Notes: generated by a model not told the origin, from the sequence alone. A stretch of DNA of 64,000 bases from Argentina anserina (GCF_933775445.1 NC_065874.1:32992501-33056500); one strand, 5' to 3'. Positions 12,420 through 25,519 are shown, counted from the stretch's first letter. Made by a program: numbers and translations.

Positions 12420-14620
12420 TGGGATTTTCCGGTTTTTCATAGGGTGAAACATACAGATGCCAAAACCCAGACATCTTACTGTTTCATTCATTCCAAGCCT
12501 TAACATATTGTTCATGTTGTTTATGAAATCTAGAATTCGTCCGTGAAAAGAGTTTCCAATCGTGGAGTAAAACATGTTGATCGTGATCATGTATTATAAG
12601 CAAGAACACTGATCGAGGACTTGGCAAATTAAAAAGAAAAACTTCAATGCTTGCAAGAGGATCGACTTGATCGAGTTGCTCATGATGAACTTGGTCATGC
12701 ATGTGTTTATTCAAGCTTCACAAGAATCTCATGAATTTGATTTCCCAGAGCAAGGTCTGCAGATATTGATACTGGCCGGAAAGTCCAGTAGGCGCGACTA
12801 CATACTACAACTACATACTACTTTACACCGGATGATATCACCTCCCAATTCAAAACAGGCCACATGTAAGAGATATATATATATATATATAAATTATCTG
12901 ATAATATATGTTCTTGAGTAATTAACCTTTTCATTTTGAGAAAAAATTAATAGCTTCCACGAGTATATTTTCACAATTTGGTGACAATCATAATCATTAG
13001 TAAATTAGATTTTAGATTTGTGTTCGATATTTGTGTTTTTCTGGACAGTACTATGTTGGTTTATGTTCTAAAATAAATTATCATGGGTAAACTATGATTA
13101 AGTAAAGTTAATTATCAGATTATTTATTTATTTAAAAAAAAATAATTCTCTCTAAAACCAACATGGTTCATGCCTAGAAAAATACAAATATGAAAACAAA
13201 ACTAAAATCTACTTCACTAATAATTATGATTGGCACCAGTTTGTGAAAATATACCCATGAAAACTCGTGAATTTTTTTAATTTTTCTCTAAATGAATAGT
13301 TTAATTATTCATTAAATGTATAACATATATTATCAGATAATTTATCTATCTGGCCTGTACTGAATCCTACAAAACATCCATATACTTGAATATAAAGAAG
13401 CATTAATTCCCCATCTCCTTGTGATGGTAGATATTCGTGCAAATTAAAGACTACCAACCACTTACGGCGCCAGCCAACTGCCAGTACGTCAAAAAAATTA
13501 CTGAAGATGGCAATTAATACTAGTTCATACTTACAAGACTGACCTTTAGATAAACAGATCGACAAGAAAATGTTTTTCACGTACGACAAAGTGTTTGAGG
13601 AGAAATTAAGTAATGAAGAAATGTCCAACAATTGATGATTTTAGTTCTAATCACATTAATGCGCCCCATCTGAGTCTTATTGGCGAAATAAATTATTGAT
13701 TTAGTTCAGAACACATGAAATAATTAAGAAACTCGATCATGAAAAATGATTTTAGATTAATATACTTTGTGTTATCTCTACTACTACTGTTCTAATTGAA
13801 GCCTCTCATGTCAACAATTTTACTAATAAATTGAAATTCCGAAACTACATCCTTCACACATGAAAAAAAAAAAACTATACGCAAGACTACGTCCTTCGCA
13901 TGCGCCTTTGCGCGTGAGTGCAAGAAAGCTAGACATTATAAAGACAAACCGAATTATGGATACTTACCAGTGCCGGCCATGAGGCTAGGCTCACAAGGTG
14001 GAGTTATTCTGAATGGGATTTTCCGGTTTTTCATGGGGTGAAACATACAGATGCCAAAACCCAGACATTTTACTGTTTCAATCATTCCAAGCCTGAACAT
14101 ATTGTTCATGTTGTTTATGAAATCTAGAATTCCTTAGTGAAAAGAGTTTCCAATCTTGGAGTAAAACATGTCGATCGTGATCATGTGTTATAAGCAAGAA
14201 CACTGATCGAGGACTTGGCAAATTAAAAAGAAAAACTTCAATGCTTGCAAGAGGATCGACTTGATCGAGTTGCTCATGATGAACTTGGTCATGCATGTGT
14301 TTCACGAAAATGAAGATGGACCTTTAGATAAACAGATCGACAAGAAAATGTGTTTCACGTACAAGAAAGACAGAGTGTTAGAGGAGAAATTAAGTAATGA
14401 AATAAATGTCCAACAATTAATTGATGATTTTAGCTCTATTCACATTAATGCGCCCCATCTATCCCGAGTCTTATTGGCTAAATAAATTAATGATTTAGTT
14501 CAGAACACATGCAATAATTAAGAAACTCGATCATGTACTACCTATTTATTGAAAAATGATTTTAGATTAATATATTAGCTCTTTGTTAACTCCTACTGTA
14601 ACAGGAAGTCCTTTGATGTC
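12420..14620. repeat. Local partial triplication within copy A
   Basis: A ~600-bp AT-rich non-coding unit is present fully at 14010-14620. Its first half recurs at 12420-12715 and its second half at about 13535-13790. Copy B has a single version (27446-27786 plus 28615-28900). The extra units therefore arose in copy A after the large duplication, or were lost from copy B. Confidence 0.7.
12849..13371. mobile_element. AT-rich foldback element
   Basis: Inverted arms about 60-75 nt long. The left arm (from ATTCAAAACAGGCCA, 12847) includes AAATTATCTGATAATATATG. The right arm ends with the complementary TTATCAGATAATTT and TGGCCTGTACTGAAT (about 13366). The interior lacks coding potential. No clean target duplication was found, so the boundaries are approximate. 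It separates two halves of the local repeat unit. Confidence 0.55.
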
Positions 14621-14740
14621 AAAACTTCACCAATAAAATGAAGTTTGGAGGATGCATATGCTAGAGTAGAGAGAAAACAAATATTTACAAGGATTAATAT
14701 ACTATATGACAACAAAAATAGAAAAAAGATTGAAAACAAG

Positions 14741-16896
14741 GGAGTGTATTCTGCACTCCACCGGAGCATGGGCACCAGCAAATACTAATGACGTGGCAGT
14801 TACCCAATTAAACAGACGTTAGCTCATCTCCTACAAACAAACAAAATGATGTCACTTACCACCTTTTTTTTACTTTTATTTCCTCCTTCACAGCATTTAT
14901 TGTCAGATTTTAACATTTCGGGTTTCAAGATACACTTTTAATTACTTCCAAGAGAATAATTATCGTCTCTCCTCTAAATAAGTAAATTTCAACCATTTAA
15001 AAATAAATATGATTCTTTTTCCGGAAAAAAAAATTGTAGAAATTAAGATTATATTCAAAATATACAAATTGTAAAAAAGTAAAAAAAAAACGTACCATAC
15101 ATTATTTATACAACTATAATTGCATTAAATAATGTATATCAAAATGTATAGATATATAAAAATTTCAATTATGGAGATGTACTCTTAAGCCATGAGAACT
15201 CTTAGTTTCCATAATATTTTTATAAGAGTAACAATATGCAACCAACTACTTTGCCATACAAAATCACAAAGAATATATATGACGTGACCAGTGCATTTAC
15301 AAAGACAAACAATTGTTTTTTCCTAAATTTATTTCTTTTTTTTTACATGTAATGGAAATGGGAGCTGAAATTAACACTACTCATTTTACAGTCCACACTC
15401 CACATTTTCTTTTCAAGTAGGCAAAATTGTAAGAATAGTACATGAACTATGCTCCACTTATAGTTAAATCAGTTATGTAATGGTATCTTACTTTTAAAAC
15501 TACAACTTATGTGCATGAACTTTCTAATTCAATCTAGAGGAAGATAAACTTACAACTCAAGCTGATAATATACATGGACCGTAATTAGGTAGTTAACAGA
15601 TTTATCGAAACTGAGTAGAGTTAAATAGTTGATATATTTATGCTTTAGTTTTCAAAGTAGGGTAATCTTAATATTCTCAAATTAGCATAGTTTATGTACT
15701 CTTTTTAAAATTTGTAACTTAAGTTTTGTCATTACTCGGCTCAAGTTTTGTCTTTTATAAGAATTTTAACCAAATAAGAGTGTGGATTATAAATTTGGGA
15801 GGGCAAATATCAACTTTCATGTAATATTGAGGATAAATATATTTGACCGAACCGAAAAATAAACTAATTTAATTATCAATTCAACTTTGTTCAACTAATT
15901 AAACAACGGTATATAAGACTAGAGTACTATTTGCATGTAATTTGTCAGATTATAGTTTTTAAATGATTTTTAATTTGTCGAAGACTCGAAGTAACATATA
16001 TAATTTACACAACATATATAGCTGCGTCGGTGACATATGAATGGTCAAAAATTACTTTTTCTTTTTCTATATTACGGGCAAAAAGAAACCAATGTGTCTA
16101 ATGATGTTGTGTAATGTTCACGCAATGTATGAAATCATGTGAACATTTCCAAAGTGACAGTAAGGTGAATATAAATAAGAGAACCTAATGACTTTGATTC
16201 ATATCCACTTGCTCAATTGTAGTACCATTAATATAATTATCGGGTTCTTAAAAGGTAAAATCATCAACATATGAAATAAGGATACTAAATACACTAAAAA
16301 CATTTGGATAAGAGGATCCAAATATTCTATGTGTGTTATAAATAATTTTACCAATTTCCTTCTCTTTTTAATTTATACTGTGTCAATCAAATTAACTAAA
16401 ATGTCAAATACTTTTTTTTATGAATAAATAAATAAATAATTAAAATGTTATAACCAGTTTAGCGTGAGTCAAACTCACATTTTTCTATTTACAAAAAGGA
16501 GTTATGCCACATATCGTGTATTATGATAATAATTCTAAGAAATCCATTTAGTTAAAAATTAAGTAGTTGATGAGATAATAATTGGTAAAAACTGGAGATT
16601 GTTCACTTGATTTATTTGTTAAGAGCATTAAAGAAAAATTTAAGGACAACTTTGACCCATTTGTTTGATCATGTAGCTATACTAATTTGGGTTTAATGGA
16701 AATAACTAAACCCTTATTTCCATTATGGACTTATTTTTTATATAATTTTATCCTTTTATATAATATTTTTAAATGGAAGTTGACTGTTTAAATAACATTA
16801 ACCTCAATAACCGTGCTTAGATACTAGTGGCTAATATTCATTTATAATAATAAAATAATAAAATAATTACTCTATGGTGCATTGAATCCGTTTCTT
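14741..16896. mobile_element. Mutator-like element 1, non-autonomous, 9-bp target duplication
   Basis: A 2,156-bp AT-rich insertion flanked by the perfect 9-bp repeat GAAAACAAG (14732-14740 and 16897-16905). The uninterrupted site survives in copy B near 28996 as a single GAAAACAAG followed by AGAGA. Left end GGAGTGTATTCTGCAC and right end GAATCCGTTTCTT resemble the ends of the element at 20472-21366. No transposase is readable. It lies about 1 kb upstream of PLP-A. Confidence 0.85.
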
Positions 16897-16905
16897 GAAA
16901 ACAAG

Positions 16906-17830
16906 AGAGATAAGAGTATGCCAACGTCGGTCCTTCACACATATGAAAATAAAACACCGCAAGCGAGACTGCGTCCTTCACATGTGCCTTTACGCGTACA
17001 GGAAAATTAGTCATTATAAAGACAAGCCGAATTATTGATACTTACATTAAATCTATATTTGATCCGTTACATGTCATGGATCGTATCTTGATCATCAACG
17101 TTCAATGGATTAAAGTATCACATCCAATATGTTTTTTTTTTTTTGAGAAATCAAATCCAATCTGTTTTATTAACAGTAGATCCAATTCAAAATCTTTATG
17201 TTTGTTAAGAAGTTTATTTCTTCAGATAAAACAATATTTCATATAATGGTTGTTTACATGCAAGCAGTGAGAGCAATTTTTTCATGTGTTTACTTGCTAG
17301 CTTAGAAAATAAAAAAGAAAAGAAAGTAGTATTCCTTATCTCTCTTTTTTTTTTTCTATAAATTTAAGTCGATTAGGCTTTTTTTTAATCAAATAAGAAT
17401 TAAGCTTGGGGATATTACCTGCTAATATTTTGAGTTGGGAGACACACAGTTTTTATTAGTCCAAACATTCTCACGTATTTGACCTCTTATACTCTCTACG
17501 CCTCCGATTTTCTTTTCGCATCTTAGTTCCTATCACGCGTACAACAAACTCTGTTTACTCAGTGAACCTCTATATATCCCTTTACATATCTATTCGTTAC
17601 ACACACACACACACATAAGGCTAGGGTCAATCCTGTTATAAACTCATTTATAATTCCCCGACAGTAAAATTTTCGTTTCTTCTAAAAAAAAAAGAATAAT
17701 AATAATAATGCACCGACAGTAGTTTGTATGCCTATCTCGATGAACATCCACATTTGAGTGGTTAAATATTGTGTTTGCCTGACCTTCACGAATAGTACGT
17801 ACCTGCATGAAATATCAGACTCAAGCTCTC
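16906..17830. promoter_or_regulatory. PLP-A upstream region
   Basis: Non-coding sequence matched by 29005-29709 in copy B, which is split there from its gene by a ~7.2-kb insertion. Contains a short (CA) run near 17600 and poly-A/T tracts. No further element identified. Confidence 0.5.
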
Positions 17831-17838
17831 TATATAAA
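17831..17838 (+). promoter_or_regulatory. TATA box of PLP-A
   Basis: TATATAAA 85 bp upstream of the PLP-A start codon. The same box sits at the same distance in PLP-B. Confidence 0.75.
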
Positions 17839-17915
17839 CCCTAACCAGCTCATGTAAGCTTCATTCTCCTCAACTGCTAAAGCCTTCCTTATTTTACTAG
17901 AGCTAGCTAGTTAGA

Positions 17916-19966
17916 ATGGAGAAAGCAAGTGCATTCCTCCGCCATCCTCCTCCTCGTAAGGGAAAACTGATCACTATCCTTAGCATTGATGGAGGTGGAG
18001 TCAAAGGGATTATCCCCGGAACTATTCTCGCTGCCCTAGAGAAGATGCTTCAGGTAAGCAACAAATTAAACAAAAAGGTTTGATTATATACGGCCGGATT
18101 CTTAATTTATGATTCGATATATTGATGAATCTTAATTCGTGTACGTATACAAGTGCAGTTGATCGATTATCTTACTTATGCAGGAAGAGGAGGGCAATTC
18201 ATATGCAAGACTGGCCGATTATTTTGATGTGATTGCAGGGACGAGCACCGGCGGACTTGTGACTGCCATGCTCAGTGCTCCTGATGAAAACAACCGCCCC
18301 TTGTTTAGTGCTGATCAGATTGTCCCTTTTTATCTTGAAAATTGTCCTAAGATCTTCCCATTAGAAAAGTAATAAATTAAATTAGCTTAATTAATTTACT
18401 GATTAATAAAACGTAATTCCAGAGGTCGGTTTAATTAATTAATTTCCTTATACATGCTTGTTGGCCTATGCAACAGCAACTGGTCGATAAAAGCAACAGG
18501 GCCCGATCAAAATGGTTGGAAATCAACAATAACAGCAAAGATAAAAGCATTCCTTTCATATTTCCGGGAAATGCCACCATTGCGTGGACCAAAATATTCT
18601 GCGACTCCGTTGCTGGATATAGTCGAGGCAAAATTAAGTGCCATACGGTTGAACCAGACATTAACCAACGTTGTAATCCCGAGTTATGATATAAAACTGC
18701 TCCAGCCAGCCATATTCTCAAGCTACGAGGTCTGTACTTTTCTTTCTTTTAGAATTAAGTGTCATTAAATTAGTCGCGACTACGGCATACAGTTCTAATA
18801 CTCAGAGTATTATACGATTTTCGTTTGTCAACTATAGATTGGAGAACGTACATGCAAATCTTATATCATATATGTTATTGGTCATTGTAGTTGAAACGCA
18901 ATTCGAACAAGGAGACAGATCCGGCTAAACTCTCTGATATCTGCATGGCAACTTCAGCAGCACCAACCTATTTTCCTGCTCACAAATTTGGAACCAGCAA
19001 TACTAGGGAATACCATGTCGTTGATGGCGGAGTGGCTGCTAATAATCCGGTACTAGTTATCAGCAGACAGCAGTCAAAAATTCCCGAACCTTGCTTACGG
19101 CATGGAATTAAGTGCGCTCATGTATATTCATTTGTATGCAATTTATTATTTTTCAGAGTTTGGTTGCTATAACTGAAGTGACAAAAGAAATCAAGAACAA
19201 AAATCCCAACTTCCGATCTGATTTGGCGGCTAATCCGGTACTACTGATATCGTTGGGTACTGGTGAACCAAAGGATAAGTGTTCATACAGCTCTGACGAA
19301 GCAGCTAAATGGGGTATTGGTGGATGGATGATTCATGCGGGGCCTCCACCTACTTGTCCATTGATAGAAGTATTCACTGAAGCAAGTAGTGGCATGGTCG
19401 ATTACCAACTTATTACCCTTTTGGAATCTCTTTGGTCTGACGGAACTTACCTTCGGATTCAGGTAAACAACTTGATCGTATATAACAAGATACTATAAAC
19501 TGTAAATCATAACATGCATGTAGAAGCTAAGATTGATTGCAAGACCTCATAATTACGTACCATGTACTGATAGAAGTACAAAATGCATGGTGCAGGAAGA
19601 TGAACTGCCTATAGACATGACCTCTATGGACAATGCTACTGAAAAGAACCTCAAGAAGCTTGTGAAAGCTGGGAAGAAGCTGTTAGCTAAACCGGTTGCA
19701 AAGATGAATATATCAACCGGTCGCCGTGAGCCTGTTGAACCCGAGATCACAAATGAGAAGGCACTCCGAGAGTATTATTCATCTCCATCTATACTAAAAT
19801 TCATAGCAAAACTTGCATATATTCTAATTCTATACATTAATTGAAAAGTCTCTCATCACTAACTTGTTCATCTTGTTTCTGTAGTATGGCGGTAGCTCTC
19901 GTTGAGGAGAGGAAGAGACGTCATAGCGTCGACGACCATGGTCACCACAAGGATATTGAAGCCTAA
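17916..19966 (+). CDS. Patatin-like phospholipase A (PLP-A)
   Basis: Lipid acyl hydrolase (patatin-like, PLP2-type), 432 residues, seven exons: 17916-18053, 18184-18368, 18477-18729, 18891-19049, 19157-19462, 19596-19771, 19885-19966. All junctions are GT-AG and the frame is continuous. Exon 1 has the oxyanion-hole motif DGGGVKG (residues 25-31). Exon 2 has the nucleophile elbow GTSTGG with catalytic Ser67. Exon 4 has the catalytic-dyad Asp237 in DGGVAANNP. Family members release fatty acids from phospho- and galactolipids, often under stress. No signal peptide is seen, so the enzyme is probably cytosolic. Compared with PLP-B it lacks a few residues in exon 5 (before LLISLGTG and after GGWMIH). 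A polyadenylation signal AATAAA lies at 20041-20046. Confidence 0.9.
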
Positions 19967-20471
19967 GACCAAAGTCACCAAACTATCGACCCTCGTTCAG
20001 TATGCGATTAATATAAAGTTATAAATATATGTCATCCCTCAATAAAATACCAATTAATTACCATGTTGGTTGTGACCTTGTGATGAACCGTGTTCCATGA
20101 TTTATATAAGTGTTAGTAGATTTAATCTCCGTAATACCCCGGTGTATGTATGTTGTTTTAATTAGTATAGAATAGTTTATATAAGGAAGAATATATAATC
20201 AATGTTTCTACTAAATATTTTATGTAATGCCTAAATAAGAGTTTCCTTATTAATAAATAAAGATAATGTTTCTCATATCCTGATGCTTATTACATTAATT
20301 CTCCTAAAATAAGTCTTTCGTTTTTCATCTTATATATGCAATTCTATGCTATCAAGTATCAACAAAACAAAGAGCTAGAACAGTTGCAGTTAAATATCAA
20401 AACAGTTCGATCGAAAAAGCTGGATCGGTGTTGATCAATACAAGAAATCAAGAAGCTAGCTATTTATCTAA

Positions 20472-21366
20472 GAGAGTGTATTCAGTGCTTTAGCAGTGTG
20501 CGGGCACCAACACCACATGTCTCATCACGTGACTCTTTGAAATGTCTTTGTTACTCTTATTTGATTCACAGTGTCCACAAATAAGAAAGAAACAGTAATT
20601 GAAGATTTAGCATCACCACGTGGAAGGTAAGCTTTGAGAGGAGAGTGTAGTTCAAAACCGGACCCGGAATCGGAAGTGCACCCGAAAGTTCCAAACTCAG
20701 ACCCGAGAGCCAAATCAAACCCAGAACCTTCACTCCAATTCAAACCTAGCTCCGCCGCAATTCCAGGGATATCTAATTGTAGAACGGCGCACCCAGGCCG
20801 CGCTCCATCTTTCTATCAGACCTGTAATCCCCGCATCTCCTTTTAATTCATTCCCCTCAACAAGATATCTTCAAAAAATTCCAACCATATCCGATCTGAT
20901 ATGAGTACTCACGATCCAAATATTGCAAAGCCATTGTGTATAATAGATTGAATAGTAGTATATATCCAGTCGGTACCAATATGCTTCCACGAAATCCCCA
21001 AGAAACTTCAAGACCATGATATGATTGATGCCTAACTACTCTGTTAAAATAGGAGGAATCTGCAATACAATCTCATCCATGATTTATGAATCCCCAACCA
21101 CCACAAACTTTATTCCGACTGGGTTTATATTACCACCCGTCCGACACACATAACCGCCGCCATCTCTTTGGGTATTTAGGGTTTTCGTCAACTCTTTTTA
21201 CCTTGTGGGTTTGTTAACGACTTAATGCGATCGTTAGAAAAAACTAATGGCTTCCATAAATAATAAAAAGAATCTGACGGTGTCTGCACTCCACGGTTGT
21301 GATTATCTAGATATCAATAAAATATTTGATGGTGTCTGCACTCCACGGTGCATACAATCCGTTTCC
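20472..21366. mobile_element. Mutator-like element 2 (possible Pack-MULE), 9-bp target duplication
   Basis: An 895-bp insertion flanked by perfect TTTATCTAA repeats (20463-20471 and 21367-21375). Copy B keeps the empty site near 39588. Its ends (GAGAGTGTATTCAG; CAATCCGTTTCC) resemble element 1. A ~22-bp subterminal motif, GTGTCTGCACTCCACGGT, occurs twice near the right end (about 21281 and 21331). The interior (about 20630-20850) is clearly more GC-rich and open in two frames, suggesting captured gene sequence, but I cannot name a source. Confidence 0.8.
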
Positions 21367-21407
21367 TTTATCTAATTGATGCAAGGTCATTTTCATTTTA
21401 TCTTAGC

Positions 21408-22515
21408 CAGTGGCGGAGCCATGTTTGATCTTTGGGGGGTTCAAATATTAGGACCGAAACATCGACCATAAATTGAAAAATAAAAGACAATAAAAGACAA
21501 TAATATAATAATAATATAAAAATCTTATTTAATAGCTTTAAAAGAATCTAAAATTCAATTTACAATAAAACGTAGAATCGACAAGATGAATAAAATACAA
21601 CATATATCAAAATAAGGTCATTGTTCTTACATATCTTGAAAATCATCAATTATTGAATCAAATGTGAAGTTTTCTGCACTTTCTTTCTCAATATATATCA
21701 ACAATGCATCTGTAAGAAAATCATTATCCTTTCGGTTACGAAGCCTTGCTTTGACTATACGCATAACAGAAAACGATCGATATGTAGTTGTTGAAGACAT
21801 TGGAAGAGTAAGTACAAGCGAAATCACTCTATAAACAAGTGGATATGTTGTTGATTTTTAGTTCTTACTAACCACTAAGATATGTTGTAAATAGTTGAAA
21901 AGTTTTTGAACTCTTCATTTCGGACTACATTATACTAAAAAAATTCATGTAAAGTCATGCAGATAAAATTCTTCTACCAACATACGCTATCAATCTGGAA
22001 TGATTTTTTTATTCACCAGGATCAAAAGCTAAATTTAAAGTAAGTAGCTTTACAAAACGCTCATTAAATTGATAATTCAACTCTTTCCATTGGGAATCTA
22101 TGACAGCATTAAATGTATCTACCTGATAAAACCGCATAATTGTCCAATTATTATGGTGACGAGCTCGATTTTCTCTTGCAACGTAAGGAGCATTCATATA
22201 TGATATCTCTATGTTACGTGCCTCCCAAAAGAAATTTACCTTGGTTAATAAAGCATCACCATCATCTCTCATCTTTTCAATGAAATCCTTAGTGGTAGAA
22301 ACAAGCCTCGTGGCATTCAAGATGTCTTGAGATTTACTTTGCACTAGACAAAGTTCATTAGTGTTCTCCATAATTTCTTCCATGAGATGTAAGATGAAGA
22401 CAAATTGATACGATGTCATTGACTCATAAGCTGCATCTGCATCTCCTGCCAGAGCTTTTTTTCCTTCATCAATTATGTTTATAAGTACCTGACAAACTGG
22501 ACCTAATAGGAGCAA
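21408..22515 (-). pseudogene. hAT-superfamily transposase remnant (zinc finger MYM-like)
   Basis: Two fragments on the minus strand. Positions 22009-22515 encode 168 residues resembling the central region of plant TTF/ZMYM1-like hAT transposases. Positions 21627-21827 encode the C-terminal hAT dimerisation region (LTLPMSSTTTYRSFSVM, then RLRNR and a D/E-rich tail). Stops and frame breaks lie between them. The element end CAGTGGCGGAGCC at 21408-21420 is a typical hAT inverted terminus. The other terminus was not found before the copy B homology begins, so the element is truncated. No intact N-terminal DNA-binding domain is present. Confidence 0.8.
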
Positions 22516-23841
22516 AAGTACCTAACAAAGATACCTTATTATCAAGAAAATTATATCAATATAGTAAATGACAAATAGGGGTCAATACCCTATTATAATA
22601 TCCCATACTTAAATTTTGCTAGTCCTCGAGCAATACACTAAACTAAGTCTTTGAAAAGACTCAACAATAACATGAACCTACAAAACTCTAATGTCCTTAA
22701 CACTTTGTCTAAGCAATCTCCCTAACATTGCAACACCAAGATCACATGATATTTATATTCAATCCACGGAATTTCGAAGGTTAATGTCAATACAAAATAC
22801 ACATGTAACATGTAGGACGAAGACATAATCAGGGTGAATGTAAAAGTGTAGCATGCAATAAACAAGTTAAGATTCAACTTCACATGGGTATGCTATAAGT
22901 GTTTCTCTCAACTTATGTCTAAGGTTTTCACTCAACTCAATTCCTTGCCAAATGGACCGAACTATATGCTCAACTCTTGTGACTTATCTCCACATATCAA
23001 TACATGTCTATCTTGAGGATCAAAAATGACTTTATAAAGTTGTAATGGGGTTAAGCTCATAGGTTTATAGAACAAAAGGATATGGAATTCAAACAAGTTC
23101 TAAAACCTAGTAGAGTATCAATGAAGAGACTTTTTCGAACTTTACAACCATTGAAACATCTTCACCATTGCATTCTTCCAAACATATCACCATTGTGGCC
23201 GAATTTCATCTTGTTTGGCATTTATTTCATTCTTTGTATCTACAGTTAACCTGGGATATCAAGCTAGACATCACAAAATAACTTTTTTTCTTTCTCGTCG
23301 ATTTTCTCTATGTATTTTTTTTTCAATACAACACAACCAGCTTGATATCCCACACTTATTCCTTTACTTCATCTTCACAATCTTCCTCCTTGGTCTTCAT
23401 GTATATGTCTCATGTACAGCTCTACTAAGTTCTATAACAAAGATAGAGATATAACTATTCTAAGGTTCAAGGTTAAGATTATGCGGGTGATGACAAGAAG
23501 ACCATAATATAAACTTTAAGTTGTTAACTAAGGGGTGCACATCTTGTATACACAAAATATGGGTCATGTGCCACATATGACAATAGTGGTAGATCTTAAG
23601 TGCCTTTATCACTTCTCCAATCAAGATATACAATGACTATAAGCTTTGACTAGCACAAGAGTAAGTTCTAGTAATCTCTAGAGTCAATTAACTTAATCTG
23701 CGGTAAGCAATTGACACACAACAAAAAAAGCATGTATAATCACATTTAGGCTCAATCACTCACATGTTTAAACATGTTGATAAATCTGTACCATGTCAAC
23801 TTGTTTCTACATCTACTACATATTAACACATGCACCATATA
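22516..23841. other. Unclassified repetitive-looking sequence
   Basis: No gene recognised. The composition resembles retrotransposon LTR or internal non-coding DNA, but I found no paired LTR, primer site or conserved domain. It forms the junction between the hAT remnant and copy B of the duplication. Confidence 0.35.
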
Positions 23842-24130
23842 TCAAGATGGAACTATCTTGACCATTTCACTCTTAAGACCTCAAGAAGGAAGGTTGGAAG
23901 CAGTTGAGTTGGTGTCTAGTTTTGTCTACTTGCCACAGAATCATGCTCTGGCGCTTCGAACCCAGGTGCAGAACAACAGGGTCGACTATAATATAAGAGG
24001 AACATTCAAAGTGAGAGCCAGTCTGGGAATGATCCACTTTTCTTACTGGTTGCATAGCAGATGCCAGCTACAGATGACAGGTCCACCGACAGGTGCTTTA
24101 GTTGACCAAAGTTGCCGAACCAAAAGATAG
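23842..24130 (+). pseudogene. 5'-truncated LEA_2/NHL copy
   Basis: Corresponds to the last ~110 codons of the gene at 8353-9123. The proline-rich N-terminus and membrane helix are absent. Relative to copy A there is also a deletion of about 35 bp just after the breakpoint and a 1-nt insertion near 23874. The open frame through the remaining LEA_2 strands is preserved, with one substitution in the last residues (Gly to Asp). Without the membrane anchor and start it is presumed non-functional. Confidence 0.85.
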
Positions 24131-25519
24131 ATTGGTGAGGAGCAATACTTGTACGATCTTTTCTTTTTCCTTCTGTCTACATTGAGATCTAAATGGAATT
24201 CTTGGTGTATAAGAGAGAATGTATAGTTTCTATCGTAGAACAAATTAGTTCTATATTCTGACAATATTGTTTATGTTGAAAAACACAGGAGAAAAATCAA
24301 CGTATCATTGCAATAGTACATAATAAATGCGCTAGGAAATTAAAGGGAGTCCTCAAACCAGAATCTATTTGAGGAAGGAAGTTTCATAGTACCATCAATA
24401 TTATATGGAGAATCAACTAGGATCCTGTGCTGATCTCCACATAAATTCTGCATTCTTAATATTTCCAGAATATTCAACTACGATGCACTTGTTTGATAAC
24501 ATAACGAATTCATTTAAAAATTATATATTGATTCAAAACTTCAGAGAAAACTACAGCTATAGAATCATCCAAAATATTAGCTCCCCAGGAATCCGACTGC
24601 AGCATTTTACATAGAGGGTACATTCTGAGACAGTCGTACTCTGAAGTGTCCCCCTAATCAGTAAGCACCTAACATACCATCAGTGTTTAGATTCATCAAC
24701 AAATTAAATGTCCATAATTATAGAAAGAGCTATCTTTAATTGAAACAGAAAGGTCATAGTCACATGTTCTTGTAATGGACAGCTGTTTCAACACAACACG
24801 CTATTTTCTTTTTCTTTTTCTTTTTTATACTTCTGTCTTCCTACGCCCAACCATTGTTACAAACATACTGGAAATATCCCAGTATGAAAAGTTGATACCA
24901 CACTGTATATCTCCCACTATCATAATGCTCACCCATCCATCTTGCCTAACTGCAAGCCAAGAATTCACAGAGGAATATCCCTAAATATTCACTGACTGAA
25001 ACAGCCAGCACAAGACAACTAGTCCATCTCTATACTTTGCATAAGAAAAGATCAAAAGAATAAACACTAATTATATAGTAAAAGAATTTGCAGCACAGGG
25101 AAATACCATAAGAAAATCTAAACTGCCTCATAGGAAAGTCCCTCTGGTTTAATATGACAGTGAGCTACGCCTAGTTGACAAAGAGAGTATCTCAGCCAGA
25201 AACTTGGCAATTACCATTTGAGTGTCATATCATATTCAAATTATAAAGTAAAATCCAGTGTCTTATGCTAAATTAATGAATCTAATGAAGAATCTTGATA
25301 ACAAACAAAGTATACAAGTAGACAGCACAAGGATCGACCAAGATGTGATTTATTATAAAGTTTTAAGACAAAGTAATGAAAGTATGTTCTAAACTTTTAG
25401 ACCACTATGTGTACATTACGTCTGAAAATTCTGAGCAGTAACCAAATTAAACGATCACTGTAATGTAAGAGCTCATTCAAAAATACAAATCAAACCTCTA
25501 ATCCGGAGCCACAGCAGCT
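24131..25519. other. Spacer between LEA2-B and SUFE1-B
   Basis: Non-coding copy of 9124-10512, with small substitutions and indels only. No gene seen. Confidence 0.5.

Larger units (their letters stand above)
8802..21407. repeat. Segmental tandem duplication, copy A
   Basis: From the middle of the LEA2 gene through SUFE1 to just past PLP-A, this block is repeated at about 23842-39630 in the same order and orientation. Identity looks well above 90% over long stretches such as 9124-12420 versus 24131-27446, including non-coding DNA. Copy A alone carries two Mutator-like insertions (14741-16896 and 20472-21366). The end point is set where the hAT element at 21408 interrupts the match. Confidence 0.9.

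Noticed and set aside
21408..22515. Intact hAT transposon
   Set aside because: The transposase is in pieces with stops, lacks its N-terminus, and only one terminal repeat was found.
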